Source: Chitinophagales bacterium (GTDB lineage Bacteria > Bacteroidota > Bacteroidia > Chitinophagales > Saprospiraceae). From it: a DNA stretch of 49,114 nucleotides. Positions 18,224 to 27,445 of this stretch are shown piece after piece. Each line of letters starts with the position of its first letter. Position 1 is the stretch's first letter. Location: positions 1-49,114 of the forward strand of contig JAKSDI010000052.1 in NCBI GenBank assembly GCA_022360175.1, in the 5' to 3' direction. The position numbers and the translations under genes are program-made. The notes under the pieces were generated by a model, which made no database searches, was not told the DNA's origin, and saw nothing but the letters and a program-made list of their open reading frames with translations.

Positions 18224-19069
18224 ATGAACAAGTTTGGCTTTCTCGTATGCATTTATATGCTTATTCCTTTTATGCTTTTAGCCCAGAAAAAAGGAAAATA
18301 TAGTACAGCTATTAATGTGGCTACTACTTTTAATTATTACTCACCGATAGAAAAGTACTCCTATTCCAGGCAGTTCAATACTTCGGGGAATAAGTTGATA
18401 TTACAGTATCTGACATCTACTTCTGGAACTTTCAAAGTGCAGGAAGGGGCAAAGATTATTATTGATCAAGAGAATTTAATCCAAATGCCTTCCCAATTAG
18501 TCGGTATTGGTGCCAATATTCAGATACTAAAAGGAAATATCTTCCAAGATATTACCCTGACTAGGCTGATTGGGCAAAAGTCTAGCCAAATAGCTACTTA
18601 TATATATCCTGATTCTTTAGATCGATTATCAGAAATAGCGTTGGGCTATGAACAACAGTCTTTCGCAATTGGAACACGATATGAGTTCGGTGGATATTTT
18701 GGTGACAGTAAAAGGTCCAGGTTCCGTTTTGGCCTAAGCGGAGGAATAGAAACTACTTATTACAGGTTTAAGCATACACCTTATACTACAAGAGAATATC
18801 CTATAAATACCAGGTTGTTGATTGTGGAAGTCGCATTGATCCCCATGTTAACAGCTCAGCTTTCTAAAAAAATAACTTTAGACTTTAAGGTTATTCCCAA
18901 TATTTTGGTGGCAGATTTTGGTTCCGTTCAAATAGAGCGACCAGATTTGCCAGAACATCAAAGAAAAATAGAAAGAGCTTATGATCCACCAGAAATTAAT
19001 ATGGCCTTTAGTTTGCTATTGCGTTATAATATAAAGGCAGCCAAGCGCAGGAAACGCTCAGCAGGTTAA
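18224..19069 (+). CDS. hypothetical exported beta-rich (outer-membrane barrel-like) protein
   Basis: A 281-residue protein that I cannot name. A signal peptide (MNKFGFLVCIYMLIPFMLLA) is cleaved near LLAQK. The rest alternates strands rich in Tyr, Phe and Gly (YEFGGYFGDSKRSRFRFGLS, GGIETTYYRFK, INMAFSLLLRYN), in keeping with a small outer-membrane beta-barrel. The C-terminal RRKRSAG tail is basic, which is odd for a barrel. It has its own promoter. It is convergent with the DUF4932-like gene, with only 6 bp between stop codons. Confidence 0.5.
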   Translation: MNKFGFLVCIYMLIPFMLLAQKKGKYSTAINVATTFNYYSPIEKYSYSRQFNTSGNKLILQYLTSTSGTFKVQEGAKIIIDQENLIQMPSQLVGIGANIQILKGNIFQDITLTRLIGQKSSQIATYIYPDSLDRLSEIALGYEQQSFAIGTRYEFGGYFGDSKRSRFRFGLSGGIETTYYRFKHTPYTTREYPINTRLLIVEVALIPMLTAQLSKKITLDFKVIPNILVADFGSVQIERPDLPEHQRKIERAYDPPEINMAFSLLLRYNIKAAKRRKRSAG

Positions 19070-19075
19070 TTTTGG

Positions 19076-20470
19076 CTAAAGCTCTTCTAACCACCTAAGA
19101 ATTTCGGGGTAAAAATCCTTCATTATAGGGTATTGTGTTCTATTGTGCATATACTGTTGTTCATAGAAGAGCATGAAATCATTAAATTTGATAAAACCCC
19201 TTCCATTTTCCATGGTATGCACAATTCTGGATTTCAGTTCGTCATATTCATTGGGTGTATGCTCATAAAAATAATGCAGGGCAAATGCCCAGGTCAGGTA
19301 TTCATTAATAGTTGATACTATATTACCATAGGAGACATGCCCTGTATTATTTAGCTTACTTGTTTTAGATTTATATTTTAACAAGTCTTCTGAATAAGTG
19401 GCAGAAAGTGCATTGATAGGAGTGTGGTCAAATTCTGTGATAAATGTGAATAGTAAATTTACATCAGGGTAGTAGAAACGCTTTTTGTTGGTGTACATTA
19501 TCCCACCAAAATAAAAGCATTCCAGGTAGTTGTCCAGTTCGGCCTTAGGCCCGTGTTGCCAACCTCCGTAGATGGGTGAAAAGTAGATATTGAAGCGGTT
19601 GATCTGCTGTTCAAAATTGTCATTAAAAAAAGGAATGATTTTGCTTCCAAAAGAATAGTTGGTGATCATTACTTTTTTCATCGCCTCGTAAAACTCGGTA
19701 TTTTCTTTATAGAACTGCTTGAAGTTAGTTGCTTCCGCAAAATCTTTTACCAGTTGTGCTAATAGTGCATCTTTTTCTATCGGAAACCTTACTATCTTAT
19801 TGATATCCAGTTTATCATAATAGTACAGTGTCCTTAAATTGTGATGTGCTCGCAAATTGTTGATCCATTCTTTTTTACTGCCAGGGTATTGTTTTTTCAG
19901 CGCTAAAAGCGAAGGGTGGTTTTTAAATGCTGAAAAATATTTATCGATAGCTTTAAAGTAGAAGTGCTGTTTTCTGGAGTTTACTAAAGGATGATTAGGA
20001 TTGCCAAGGTAGAGCATGATCACATAACATTCCAGCATTGGTGGAACGTCTATTACAATCTCCTGAGTGTTGTTGGTTAATTTATACTGGAAAATATGAT
20101 GTTCTAATGCTTTGACCCTGGTTTTAAATTCTTCTTCTTGCTGAATGTTTTCAAAATCACTGGATTGGCCTAGATAACCCACATCACAATATCCATTGGC
20201 TATTGCTTTGGAAACATATTCAATTGCATTTTCTTTATGATTCAAAAGAGATTCCATTTTGGCTTTATCAATCAGCCAATAATTGTTGTTAGGGTCTGAG
20301 ATTAAAAGAGAATCCAGAACCTTTGTTGCCGATTTCCAATCCTCCTGAGCTGTATGCTCTTCATAAGATTCATAGAGCTTTTGTAAGCTTTGGGCAGATA
20401 CTATAATGGATGAAAGGCATACAAGAAAAATAAGCAGGAAATACTTCCTGCTTTTTGAAAGAACATTCAT
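19076..20470 (-). CDS. DUF4932-like exported protein with N-terminal TPR-like region
   Basis: A 464-residue protein. A signal peptide ends near IIVSAQ. Residues 25-130 form TPR-like helices (WKSATKVLDSLLISDPNNNY, ENAIEYVSKAI). The later region resembles DUF4932: FNIYFSPIYGGWQHGP and the core TFITEFDHTPINAL. In metallopeptidase-like relatives I would expect HExxH at that point (HEFxH); here the first His is Thr (TEFDH), so zinc catalysis may be lost. It sits 12 bp downstream of the NTF2-like gene in a likely operon. The family name is from memory and moderate in confidence. Confidence 0.5.
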   Translation of the reverse strand: MNVLSKSRKYFLLIFLVCLSSIIVSAQSLQKLYESYEEHTAQEDWKSATKVLDSLLISDPNNNYWLIDKAKMESLLNHKENAIEYVSKAIANGYCDVGYLGQSSDFENIQQEEEFKTRVKALEHHIFQYKLTNNTQEIVIDVPPMLECYVIMLYLGNPNHPLVNSRKQHFYFKAIDKYFSAFKNHPSLLALKKQYPGSKKEWINNLRAHHNLRTLYYYDKLDINKIVRFPIEKDALLAQLVKDFAEATNFKQFYKENTEFYEAMKKVMITNYSFGSKIIPFFNDNFEQQINRFNIYFSPIYGGWQHGPKAELDNYLECFYFGGIMYTNKKRFYYPDVNLLFTFITEFDHTPINALSATYSEDLLKYKSKTSKLNNTGHVSYGNIVSTINEYLTWAFALHYFYEHTPNEYDELKSRIVHTMENGRGFIKFNDFMLFYEQQYMHNRTQYPIMKDFYPEILRWLEEL

Positions 20471-20482
20471 ATTTCAAAACAA

Positions 20483-21010
20483 TTAGGGTTTAGGCAGATA
20501 TTTTTCAGGAATTGGATTATCGGGTGTCTCCTGTGTGAAATAGACACTCAATACCCACCAGCGTTCACCATCGAAGAGTAATTGTATACTATTGATGCCA
20601 CGCATAAAGGGGGCTTCATCGGATTCACTTTTAAAGGATTCATAGGTAGAAAAGACATGGGCTATTTGGCCAAATTGCTCCGTCACACGATGCAACTCGT
20701 TTTCAAAAAAGCCATTTTCCAGCATCCATTTTCCTGAGCTTTCAATGTATTCCTCAATACCGAGGTGCCTAATGCCATAGCTACCATCTTTCTTTTTACC
20801 TGATGCCATTAATTTTGCTTCTGAATGAAACAGATAGCGTAGAAAGTCCCAATCACGTTGCTGTCCTTTAGGCCCGGAAATGACATCATAAAGAGCATGA
20901 ATTGTGTTGTCTATAGTAGTAACCTTTTTTAGGTAATCATCCTGAGTTGTTTGGGCATTTGCTGTTAGTGCAATGATCAGGGCGCATATTAATACTATTA
21001 TTCGTTTCAT
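20483..21010 (-). CDS. exported NTF2-like (SnoaL/DUF4440-type) protein
   Basis: A 175-residue protein with a signal peptide (IIVLICALIIALTANAQ) followed by an NTF2-like cone fold. The pattern is an N-terminal helix (TIDNTIHALYDVIS), FLRYLFHSEAKLMA, IEEYIESSGKWM, then strands including HVFSTYESF and NSIQLLFDGERWWVLSVYF. Members of the superfamily serve as small-molecule-binding or isomerase scaffolds; no catalytic residues can be assigned. It is the first gene of a two-gene unit with the DUF4932-like gene and lies just after repeat copy 2. Confidence 0.75.
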   Translation of the reverse strand: MKRIIVLICALIIALTANAQTTQDDYLKKVTTIDNTIHALYDVISGPKGQQRDWDFLRYLFHSEAKLMASGKKKDGSYGIRHLGIEEYIESSGKWMLENGFFENELHRVTEQFGQIAHVFSTYESFKSESDEAPFMRGINSIQLLFDGERWWVLSVYFTQETPDNPIPEKYLPKP

Positions 21011-21081
21011 ATTTCCTTTTTTTATTCAAAAAACTAAATTTAAACACGGGATTGGTCTGAATTATCCTTGTTAAGGTGTTG

Positions 21082-21273
21082 AAAATCAGAATGTTAAATT
21101 GTCTTTTTAGTGCCTTGATATCTACTCTTCCCCCGGCTTTCTGCCGATCCCTTACTCTGAGGCTGAAGCTTTAGCGCAAGCATCCAAAGGGGTATAAGTG
21201 CTGTGCTCCCTCGGGGAACTGCTCACAGGGCTGAGGGGGATGTTCTATAAGTTTAAACAAGTTCACGTTCTAA
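21082..21273 (-). repeat. dispersed structured repeat, copy 2
   Basis: This is the inverted counterpart of the element at 10881-11068. On the minus strand it reads TTAGAACGT, TTTAAACTTATAGAAC, CCCCCTCAGCC, GAGGGAGCACAGCAC, GGATGCTTGCGCTAAAGC, AAAGCCGGGGGAAG, CTAAAAAG. Its edge reaches the stop codon of the DUF885 gene (21270-21272). The hairpin CGGC-AGAAA-GCCG is kept with a loop or stem change relative to copy 1. As in copy 1, the element is in the same sense as its flanking genes. Confidence 0.75.
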
Positions 21274-22571
21274 GATGTAATGATCTCCTTTAAAATAGAT
21301 AGTGGTACATCTCCATTTATTAATACTTTAGTATGGTATTCTTTAAGGCTTTTTGAGTCTGTGATTTCACCTCTAAGCTCATTGAGTACATCGGTCCCAT
21401 ATTTATAAGTAATTACTTGTGCAGGCCACCTTCTCATTCGGGCAATTTCGCGTTCGGCAATCTTATCTTGATCTTTAATGTGCTCTTGCCAAAACTGCAT
21501 CGCTTTTTCATCATCCCAGCCATAGTAATTTATACCAACATCCAGAGCCACTCTTACAGATCTTATCAGATCCCATTCCCATTTTCCATATTCATCATAA
21601 AGAGTAGTATAAGCTCCTAGTTCTTTCCCATATTGCTCTATGTATGCTCCCCAGCCTTCCACATAACCGAGATAAAAGAACAAATCCTGGACATCAGAGC
21701 GCTGCATTTTTTCAGTAAGCATCAATTGATAGTGATGCCCTGGTACTGCTTCATGAAGGAAAATCCATCCCAATTGCCTAGTATTATAAGGTTCATCAAA
21801 GTAATTATAGAAAAAGGTACCTTCATTGTAGTAAGCCGGAACCTGCTTCAAGTTTTCATTGGTACTTTTTACTATTTTTACTTTTACAATCTCATCTACA
21901 TATGGGAAGTAACTACTTGCTTTTTGATTGACAGTTATTCTTAATGCTTCATATGCTTCCTGGATACTATCTTTAGTATGAATGAAAAAGGAAGCTTCTT
22001 TTAATTTGTGTTGGAACTCATCAGGAGACAGCCCCGATTTTTCCTGAAGCTTTTGCATGGCAGTTTTTACCTTGTCTATTTCACTTAACCCAAAGCGGAA
22101 CATTTCATCAGGAGTGGCAGAATCATTTATCCATCTTTTCAGGAAATGAGCATACCATTCTTTCCCATTAGTTTGATGAAAGATGCCACTATCATCTGGA
22201 TCGGATGCTTTGCGTGATATCCAATCCTTTTCAAGGCTTATGCGTTCGAGGTTTAAGTTCGTTTCATATTTTATGATCTGATAGTCAAGCCATTCTTGTT
22301 TTGTTAATTTATTTGGGTCAAATTGGGCCAAATCATCTTGAATTGCACTAAAAAAATCTTCTTGTGCGGTGACCTCTGCTTTTGTTTTAATGCCATTTAG
22401 ATTGCCTACATAAGACATCTGAAGAGGAAGTACTTCCAAACCTTCGTAGCCTTTGACAAAACGTTTGCTAAATTGACCAAACATTTCATCAGATTTTTCT
22501 TGTGCGCAAGCAGGTGAGACGGCTAGTGGCATTAGCAAAGCCATGATGATATTTAAAGTATTTTTCTTCAT
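21270..22571 (-). CDS. DUF885 family exported protein (putative metallopeptidase/carboxypeptidase-like)
   Basis: A 433-residue protein with a signal peptide ending near SPACAQ. The body is the helical DUF885 fold with the zinc-type motif HEAVPGHHYQ (from 273), the partner motif YVEGWGAYIEQYG and a conserved late segment with MRRWPAQVITYKYG. Members are predicted periplasmic metallopeptidases related to M32-like enzymes. It is shorter than many DUF885 proteins (often 550-600 residues), mainly in the N-terminal half. The start lies one base after the stop of the PDZ-hydrolase gene, so the two are co-transcribed and probably act on related extracellular peptides or esters. Confidence 0.85.
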   Translation of the reverse strand: MKKNTLNIIMALLMPLAVSPACAQEKSDEMFGQFSKRFVKGYEGLEVLPLQMSYVGNLNGIKTKAEVTAQEDFFSAIQDDLAQFDPNKLTKQEWLDYQIIKYETNLNLERISLEKDWISRKASDPDDSGIFHQTNGKEWYAHFLKRWINDSATPDEMFRFGLSEIDKVKTAMQKLQEKSGLSPDEFQHKLKEASFFIHTKDSIQEAYEALRITVNQKASSYFPYVDEIVKVKIVKSTNENLKQVPAYYNEGTFFYNYFDEPYNTRQLGWIFLHEAVPGHHYQLMLTEKMQRSDVQDLFFYLGYVEGWGAYIEQYGKELGAYTTLYDEYGKWEWDLIRSVRVALDVGINYYGWDDEKAMQFWQEHIKDQDKIAEREIARMRRWPAQVITYKYGTDVLNELRGEITDSKSLKEYHTKVLINGDVPLSILKEIITS

Positions 22572-22572
22572 G

Positions 22573-23955
22573 CTAATTGATTGTGGAACGTATCCAGTTT
22601 ATACTTTCTGTACCTACCTCGGAATTGTAATTCTCTTTTGTATTCATATACTGGCCATAATTGCCACTATTGAGCATATCTACATTTTCCTGCATGCTAT
22701 TGAATGATAAAAACAGATGATCGGTCTCTTTCATAAGCGTGAAATCAGCTCTTCCTTTATGGTCGTTTATCAAATCCACTAAAGCTTCAGCATATCTTTT
22801 ATTGATGGCCTGAATGTCATACTCTCCGTGCATGACCAGTACATTAGTAGTTACATTTTTCCAGGCTTCCATAATATCTATATCTCCCAAAGACGCCCAA
22901 AACTTATAATGCCTGCCTATGTAGTACCCTCGTTCCAAATCAGTAGCGATATTCTCATCTATCAAATACTGCTTGTAGGTAGGATTATTTAGCATTTCAG
23001 TATTTGATTTTTTGTTGATCATCATATCCGTCATAAATGGTATGTTGGATTTCAGGTTTTCCTGAATTTCATCATGAGGAATATTGAAAATCTCCTGCTG
23101 TTCTGTGAAGATATCCTTCATATAGTCGTACCAATTCTTGCCTACTGTTCCGAATGTGATGAGGCCTTTAGGAGAAAGTTCTTGGGCCAGGAATGGCGCT
23201 ATTACACCGCCCATAGAATGGCCAAATAGAAATATATTATCAGCATCAATATTGGGCGTTTTTATTAAGGCTTTATAAGCTTGTGTGAAGGCCTCCAACT
23301 CCTGGTGAAAATCAATGTCGATACATGGTATTTTACTATTGCTATCTCCCAAGCCTGGTTTTTCAACCATATATACCGCAAAGCCAGCATCGATATAATC
23401 ATCAATTAAGCTTTTCATTGGGTTTCCATTCGGATACTCGATAGACTGGCAAGTGTATCCCTGTAAATAAAAGACAACAGGTGCTTTCTCTACTTTTTTA
23501 GGAGTGTATAGAATCGAGCGTAAATGATTGTCCTTATAAGCTACGACATCGTAATGAACATCCGCTTTGGGGTGAGCTTCTATCGGTCTTGCTATAGCAC
23601 GGCCGGTAATCGTTTTTGAGCTTCCATCTTTGAAGTAACTAACCTTAATATTATCATCTGCTCTTAGATTGGAGATGGCTTGGTGTACATCGGATAGTGT
23701 ATTGATTGTTTCACCATTGATACGCTGTAGGATACTTCCAGATGTTATGCCTATTTTTCCAAGGGTTCCACCTGGGTTGACGGCATCAATGTATATGCCA
23801 CTTTTTCCAGTATAATTAGAAAGTTGGCTTAAGCTATCACTTAGAGGCATCATACGAATACCCAGCATAGCTCTTCGTTTGAGTTCCTGCCCACTGCATT
23901 GAAACGAAACTGCTATAGTCAATAGCAAGGGGATTATCTTTTTAAGATTATTCAT
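22573..23955 (-). CDS. exported alpha/beta hydrolase with N-terminal PDZ domain
   Basis: A 460-residue exported protein. After a signal sequence (LLLTIAVSFQCSGQ) residues 28-115 form a PDZ domain (MLGIRMMPL, IYIDAVNPGGTLGKIGITSG, ILQRINGETI). From about 130 there is an alpha/beta hydrolase fold with nucleophile elbow GHSMGG (S247), a likely acid in VMHGEYD and a base in ETDHLF. An esterase or peptidase role is plausible; PDZ plus hydrolase is an architecture seen in Bacteroidota. It is followed immediately by the DUF885 gene. The Cys in FQCSGQ does not make a convincing lipobox. Confidence 0.8.
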   Translation of the reverse strand: MNNLKKIIPLLLTIAVSFQCSGQELKRRAMLGIRMMPLSDSLSQLSNYTGKSGIYIDAVNPGGTLGKIGITSGSILQRINGETINTLSDVHQAISNLRADDNIKVSYFKDGSSKTITGRAIARPIEAHPKADVHYDVVAYKDNHLRSILYTPKKVEKAPVVFYLQGYTCQSIEYPNGNPMKSLIDDYIDAGFAVYMVEKPGLGDSNSKIPCIDIDFHQELEAFTQAYKALIKTPNIDADNIFLFGHSMGGVIAPFLAQELSPKGLITFGTVGKNWYDYMKDIFTEQQEIFNIPHDEIQENLKSNIPFMTDMMINKKSNTEMLNNPTYKQYLIDENIATDLERGYYIGRHYKFWASLGDIDIMEAWKNVTTNVLVMHGEYDIQAINKRYAEALVDLINDHKGRADFTLMKETDHLFLSFNSMQENVDMLNSGNYGQYMNTKENYNSEVGTESINWIRSTIN

Positions 23956-24041
23956 GATTTAATGTTTTAAAACTGATAATCGAAAAAAGATAATCCGCTC
24001 TGTAATGAAGGGGGGAAAGTTGCTAAAAGGAAATAATGAGT

Positions 24042-27000
24042 TTATCTCCCACCGCCCTTTTTCTTCTTAAATGGATTCCATTTATCAAGATTGTCCTTGA
24101 TTTTTTCTTCAGCATCTTTGCCGACTTTATCAAGGGCATCATCAATTTTTTTCTGAGTAGTAGAATCAACAACCTCTTCCAGTTTCTCTTTTGCTTTGCG
24201 TTCTGCTTCTTCACGAGCTCGTTTAGCAGCTTCTTCAGCAAGTCTTTCTAAAGAATCGCGGGTGCGTTGAGCGGCTTCTTCAGCAGCATCCTTGGCCTGT
24301 TGTTTGGCATCTTCAAACTGTTTTTTCGCTTCGTCTTTCACTTCTTCTTTTACACTCTCAGTTAGGGATGATTCTTCACTTTCGCCATCCATACCCAATA
24401 GTTTAATGCCAACTTTAGGATCTGTGATTGCACCAGTTAAATTGATAAGAACATTTACATTTTCTCCCTGATTGATATTGATGCCCAATTTAGAAGCCTG
24501 ACCCTGTAATAGTCCTAATCCTTTGCTGGCAGCAGCGCCTATCGCATTGCCTTCTAACATCTTACGAGGTATTTGAGCTTTGATGTCCATATCCATTAAA
24601 CTGGCAAGGCTGTAGCTTCCGCCAATCTTCATTTTAATATCGTCTATTGCTGCATCGTATTCTTTCAGCTCGAGTTTGCCATCAACTATTTCAAACCAGT
24701 TTTTGGTATTCGTAATGTCGATATTTCTTTTTAACTCGTTGATATTGAGTTTTTCTCCTATTGCCTGAGTAGGCCCAAAGTTTTGAATGACACCATTAAG
24801 TGTTTCAAGAAAACCTTCAGCATTCAAACTTTCCATTACTGGCATCATATCTTGCCCTAATGCACCATTCATAATCATGGTACTTGTAAAGCTACCATTG
24901 ATGTATTTGCCGATAGGAGCCAGTTGCTCGAAGGTGTTAAAGGTGTTGAATGCTTTTTGAAAGTCCAGGCTTTGTAGGTCGTATTTGAAATTGAATGCTG
25001 GTTTTTCAATGTCTTTGGTGTCGTAGCTACCACTCATACCTAATTTACCTCCCAAACCATTAGCTGTGACATCATTAAGAAGAATAGCCTCTTCTGCAAT
25101 ACTCATACTGCCATTGACATTTTTTAGATTGATGTCTGTATACGTAAGATTGCCAACACGAGCATTGATCTGCATATCAATATTATCAGGAACAGGGATC
25201 GTACTATAAGTTTCTTCTCCGCCACTATCCCCACCGCTAGAAGCAGTTTCTTCAGTACTTTCATAACCTTCCATAAACTGATTGAGATTCAGGTTATTGG
25301 AAGAGATATTTAAATCACCACCTAAGCTGCCGTCTTCAAAAAGATAATCGAAAATACCTGTTATTACACCATTTCCAGCAAAATCACTTTCTCCCATTTG
25401 GGCTGAAATATTACTGACCTCTAGTCGGTTAGGGGTCATATGGCCTATGGCTACAGCTTTTTTGATTTCATATATATCGTAGTCGATTTTGTCAATTTTC
25501 GCGTCAAGCGCAAAATCAAAACGATCAAAGACTTCAACTGGCTCGCTGGAAGCTCCATAAGATGCATTTTCACTACTGGCTTCTGTATTTCCTGTTGTTT
25601 CAGAAGAAGTCATCCACTCATCAGCATTAAAATAAGAGGAAGTCATTTCTAATGTTCCATACATGGTTTTCTCAGGAGAGAAATAAGCCAAAATGTTATT
25701 AATAGAAGCACTGGCCTGAATATCACTTTGCCCTAATTGACCATCAAAACTTGGAATATTAACGCTTTGTGGGGTAAAGGCTGCCTGTAGAGAATTGATG
25801 AGTACTTTGGGAAGCCCTTCACCCTGGTATACCATTTGTTTTAAACTAATCTCACCAGCCATATTTACTTTTTCATAGGCTTCCTGTTCGATATAAGAAA
25901 GGCGAGTATTGACGTCTACATCCGCATTGATAATACCACTTAGTTCATCTATACCTTCTACAGGAAATGCTTTATTGATATCTGCCAGATCAATTATTCC
26001 CTTCGCACTTGCACGGACATCAGGATCTGAAATAGGGTGCCTCAAATAAAAACTGGCATCAAAAGGATTATCACCCAGTTTCATACTAAAGCGAGGCACA
26101 TCAACTGTTAAATCATCAAAATCACTACTAGGGCTTTTGATTTGTACATCCGTATTAATATTGTTAATGCCAAGTGGAAGTCCGGGATACTGAACATTAG
26201 CACCACCTACAGTAAGTGCCGCATGAAAAGAAGGATAGGATTCTGTCACACCACTATAGGTACCTTTTACTGCTCCATCAAGTGTGAATTTGCCATCTGC
26301 CTTAACATCTTCGTATCCTTCTATATAAGCATTGGGGATCATTGACCACAAGCTTTTAAAATCATTTTGAGGGGTATTAAAAGCAAGGTCCATATTGATG
26401 TCATCACCCGCTAATTGCACATATCCATCTGCATTGAGCTTTAATGCATTGATAGTTAATTCATTATCCTTGAGTGTGTATTTGCTATTAGGTTGATCAA
26501 TATTGAAAATAGCATCGAGCAACACCTTTGCTTCTTTCAGATATGCCACACCACTCTGCTCTATTGTCATCGCATCCACACTGGTTTTAGTATTGAGATC
26601 ATATACATCAATCGTGAAATTACCCTTTCCTTCATGGGTAAGGCCTGTAGCTTCAAAAAACACATCCATACTTTTGTCATCGTATAAAATGTGTGCATCT
26701 GTGATGCTATACTTATCCAGATTGATTTTTAGATTACTATAATCAGCACTACTCGTAGTAGTCGTATCTACAGGGGCATCTGAAGGGATAGCAATATCGT
26801 AATTGGCTAAACCGTCTTTTGTGACGTACACATTAATATCAGGCTTTTCCAGGCTTACTGAACGGATAGACACAGGCCGATCGGCTTTTATAATAGACAT
26901 CAGGTCTACGGCAAGTCCGACAGAAGCTCCTTTTGCCAGGGTTTTTCCTGCAAATTCATCAATACCAGTGACAGAATAGTCCTGTATAGATATGCTTAAT

Positions 27001-27191
27001 TTGGGAAAGTTTTTAAATAGGGATATACCGACATCTCCAAAATCAACTTCGGCACGTACATTTTTATTGACTTCTTCCTTTACCATCGCAATGATTTCAT
27101 CTTTGTAGATGTAGGGAATTGCAATGGCTGCACCAATTATCAAAACTATTAGGGCTAAGAGGACGATCAGAATTCTTTTAACAATTTTCAT
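24042..27191 (-). CDS. AsmA family protein (inter-membrane lipid-transport type)
   Basis: A 1049-residue protein anchored by one N-terminal membrane helix (ILIVLLALIVLIIGAAIAIP). A long AsmA/TamB-like beta-rich periplasmic region follows, with the conserved N-terminal stretch VDFGDVGISLFKNFPKLSI and a C-terminal AsmA_2-like part (QNFGPTQAIGEKLNIN, KIGGSYSLASLMDMDIKAQI). A Ser/Gly/Glu-rich linker interrupts it near 640-655. The last 90 residues are a highly charged Ala/Glu/Lys coiled coil (EEAAQRTRDSLERLAEEAAK) ending WNPFKKKKGGGR, typical of Bacteroidota AsmA proteins. Family members form hydrophobic grooves for phospholipid movement between membranes. It lies upstream of the hydrolase gene (86 bp gap). 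Confidence 0.85.
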   Translation of the reverse strand: MKIVKRILIVLLALIVLIIGAAIAIPYIYKDEIIAMVKEEVNKNVRAEVDFGDVGISLFKNFPKLSISIQDYSVTGIDEFAGKTLAKGASVGLAVDLMSIIKADRPVSIRSVSLEKPDINVYVTKDGLANYDIAIPSDAPVDTTTTSSADYSNLKINLDKYSITDAHILYDDKSMDVFFEATGLTHEGKGNFTIDVYDLNTKTSVDAMTIEQSGVAYLKEAKVLLDAIFNIDQPNSKYTLKDNELTINALKLNADGYVQLAGDDINMDLAFNTPQNDFKSLWSMIPNAYIEGYEDVKADGKFTLDGAVKGTYSGVTESYPSFHAALTVGGANVQYPGLPLGINNINTDVQIKSPSSDFDDLTVDVPRFSMKLGDNPFDASFYLRHPISDPDVRASAKGIIDLADINKAFPVEGIDELSGIINADVDVNTRLSYIEQEAYEKVNMAGEISLKQMVYQGEGLPKVLINSLQAAFTPQSVNIPSFDGQLGQSDIQASASINNILAYFSPEKTMYGTLEMTSSYFNADEWMTSSETTGNTEASSENASYGASSEPVEVFDRFDFALDAKIDKIDYDIYEIKKAVAIGHMTPNRLEVSNISAQMGESDFAGNGVITGIFDYLFEDGSLGGDLNISSNNLNLNQFMEGYESTEETASSGGDSGGEETYSTIPVPDNIDMQINARVGNLTYTDINLKNVNGSMSIAEEAILLNDVTANGLGGKLGMSGSYDTKDIEKPAFNFKYDLQSLDFQKAFNTFNTFEQLAPIGKYINGSFTSTMIMNGALGQDMMPVMESLNAEGFLETLNGVIQNFGPTQAIGEKLNINELKRNIDITNTKNWFEIVDGKLELKEYDAAIDDIKMKIGGSYSLASLMDMDIKAQIPRKMLEGNAIGAAASKGLGLLQGQASKLGININQGENVNVLINLTGAITDPKVGIKLLGMDGESEESSLTESVKEEVKDEAKKQFEDAKQQAKDAAEEAAQRTRDSLERLAEEAAKRAREEAERKAKEKLEEVVDSTTQKKIDDALDKVGKDAEEKIKDNLDKWNPFKKKKGGGR

Positions 27192-27215
27192 AGCGGTTAT
27201 TCAATGATTTGGCGG

Positions 27216-27249
27216 TTGCTGTGGTTTAACAAGAGGAGTAGTAAATTTG
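27216..27249 (+). promoter_or_regulatory. possible promoter for the papain-fold gene
   Basis: TTG at 27216-27218 and TAAATTTG at 27242-27249 are separated by 23 bases, the upper end of the usual range. It would give a leader of about 190 nt to ATG 27446. The interval 27192-27445 also serves the divergent AsmA gene, for which I see no clear box. Confidence 0.3.
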
Positions 27250-27445
27250 TATTTTGACTATGATTACATAAGCTCCCTGCAAGATAACGATTTTAGATAG
27301 CAGCTCCTTATACATAGGATGTTTTATTTTTTATCTATTTCTATTTAAAAAAGACTAGGCCTATATTATAAGAATCCCTAATTTAAGAGCGTTAACATTT
27401 TGATCACTTACTTATTCCCTTGAATCATAACCCTTGAATAGTATT

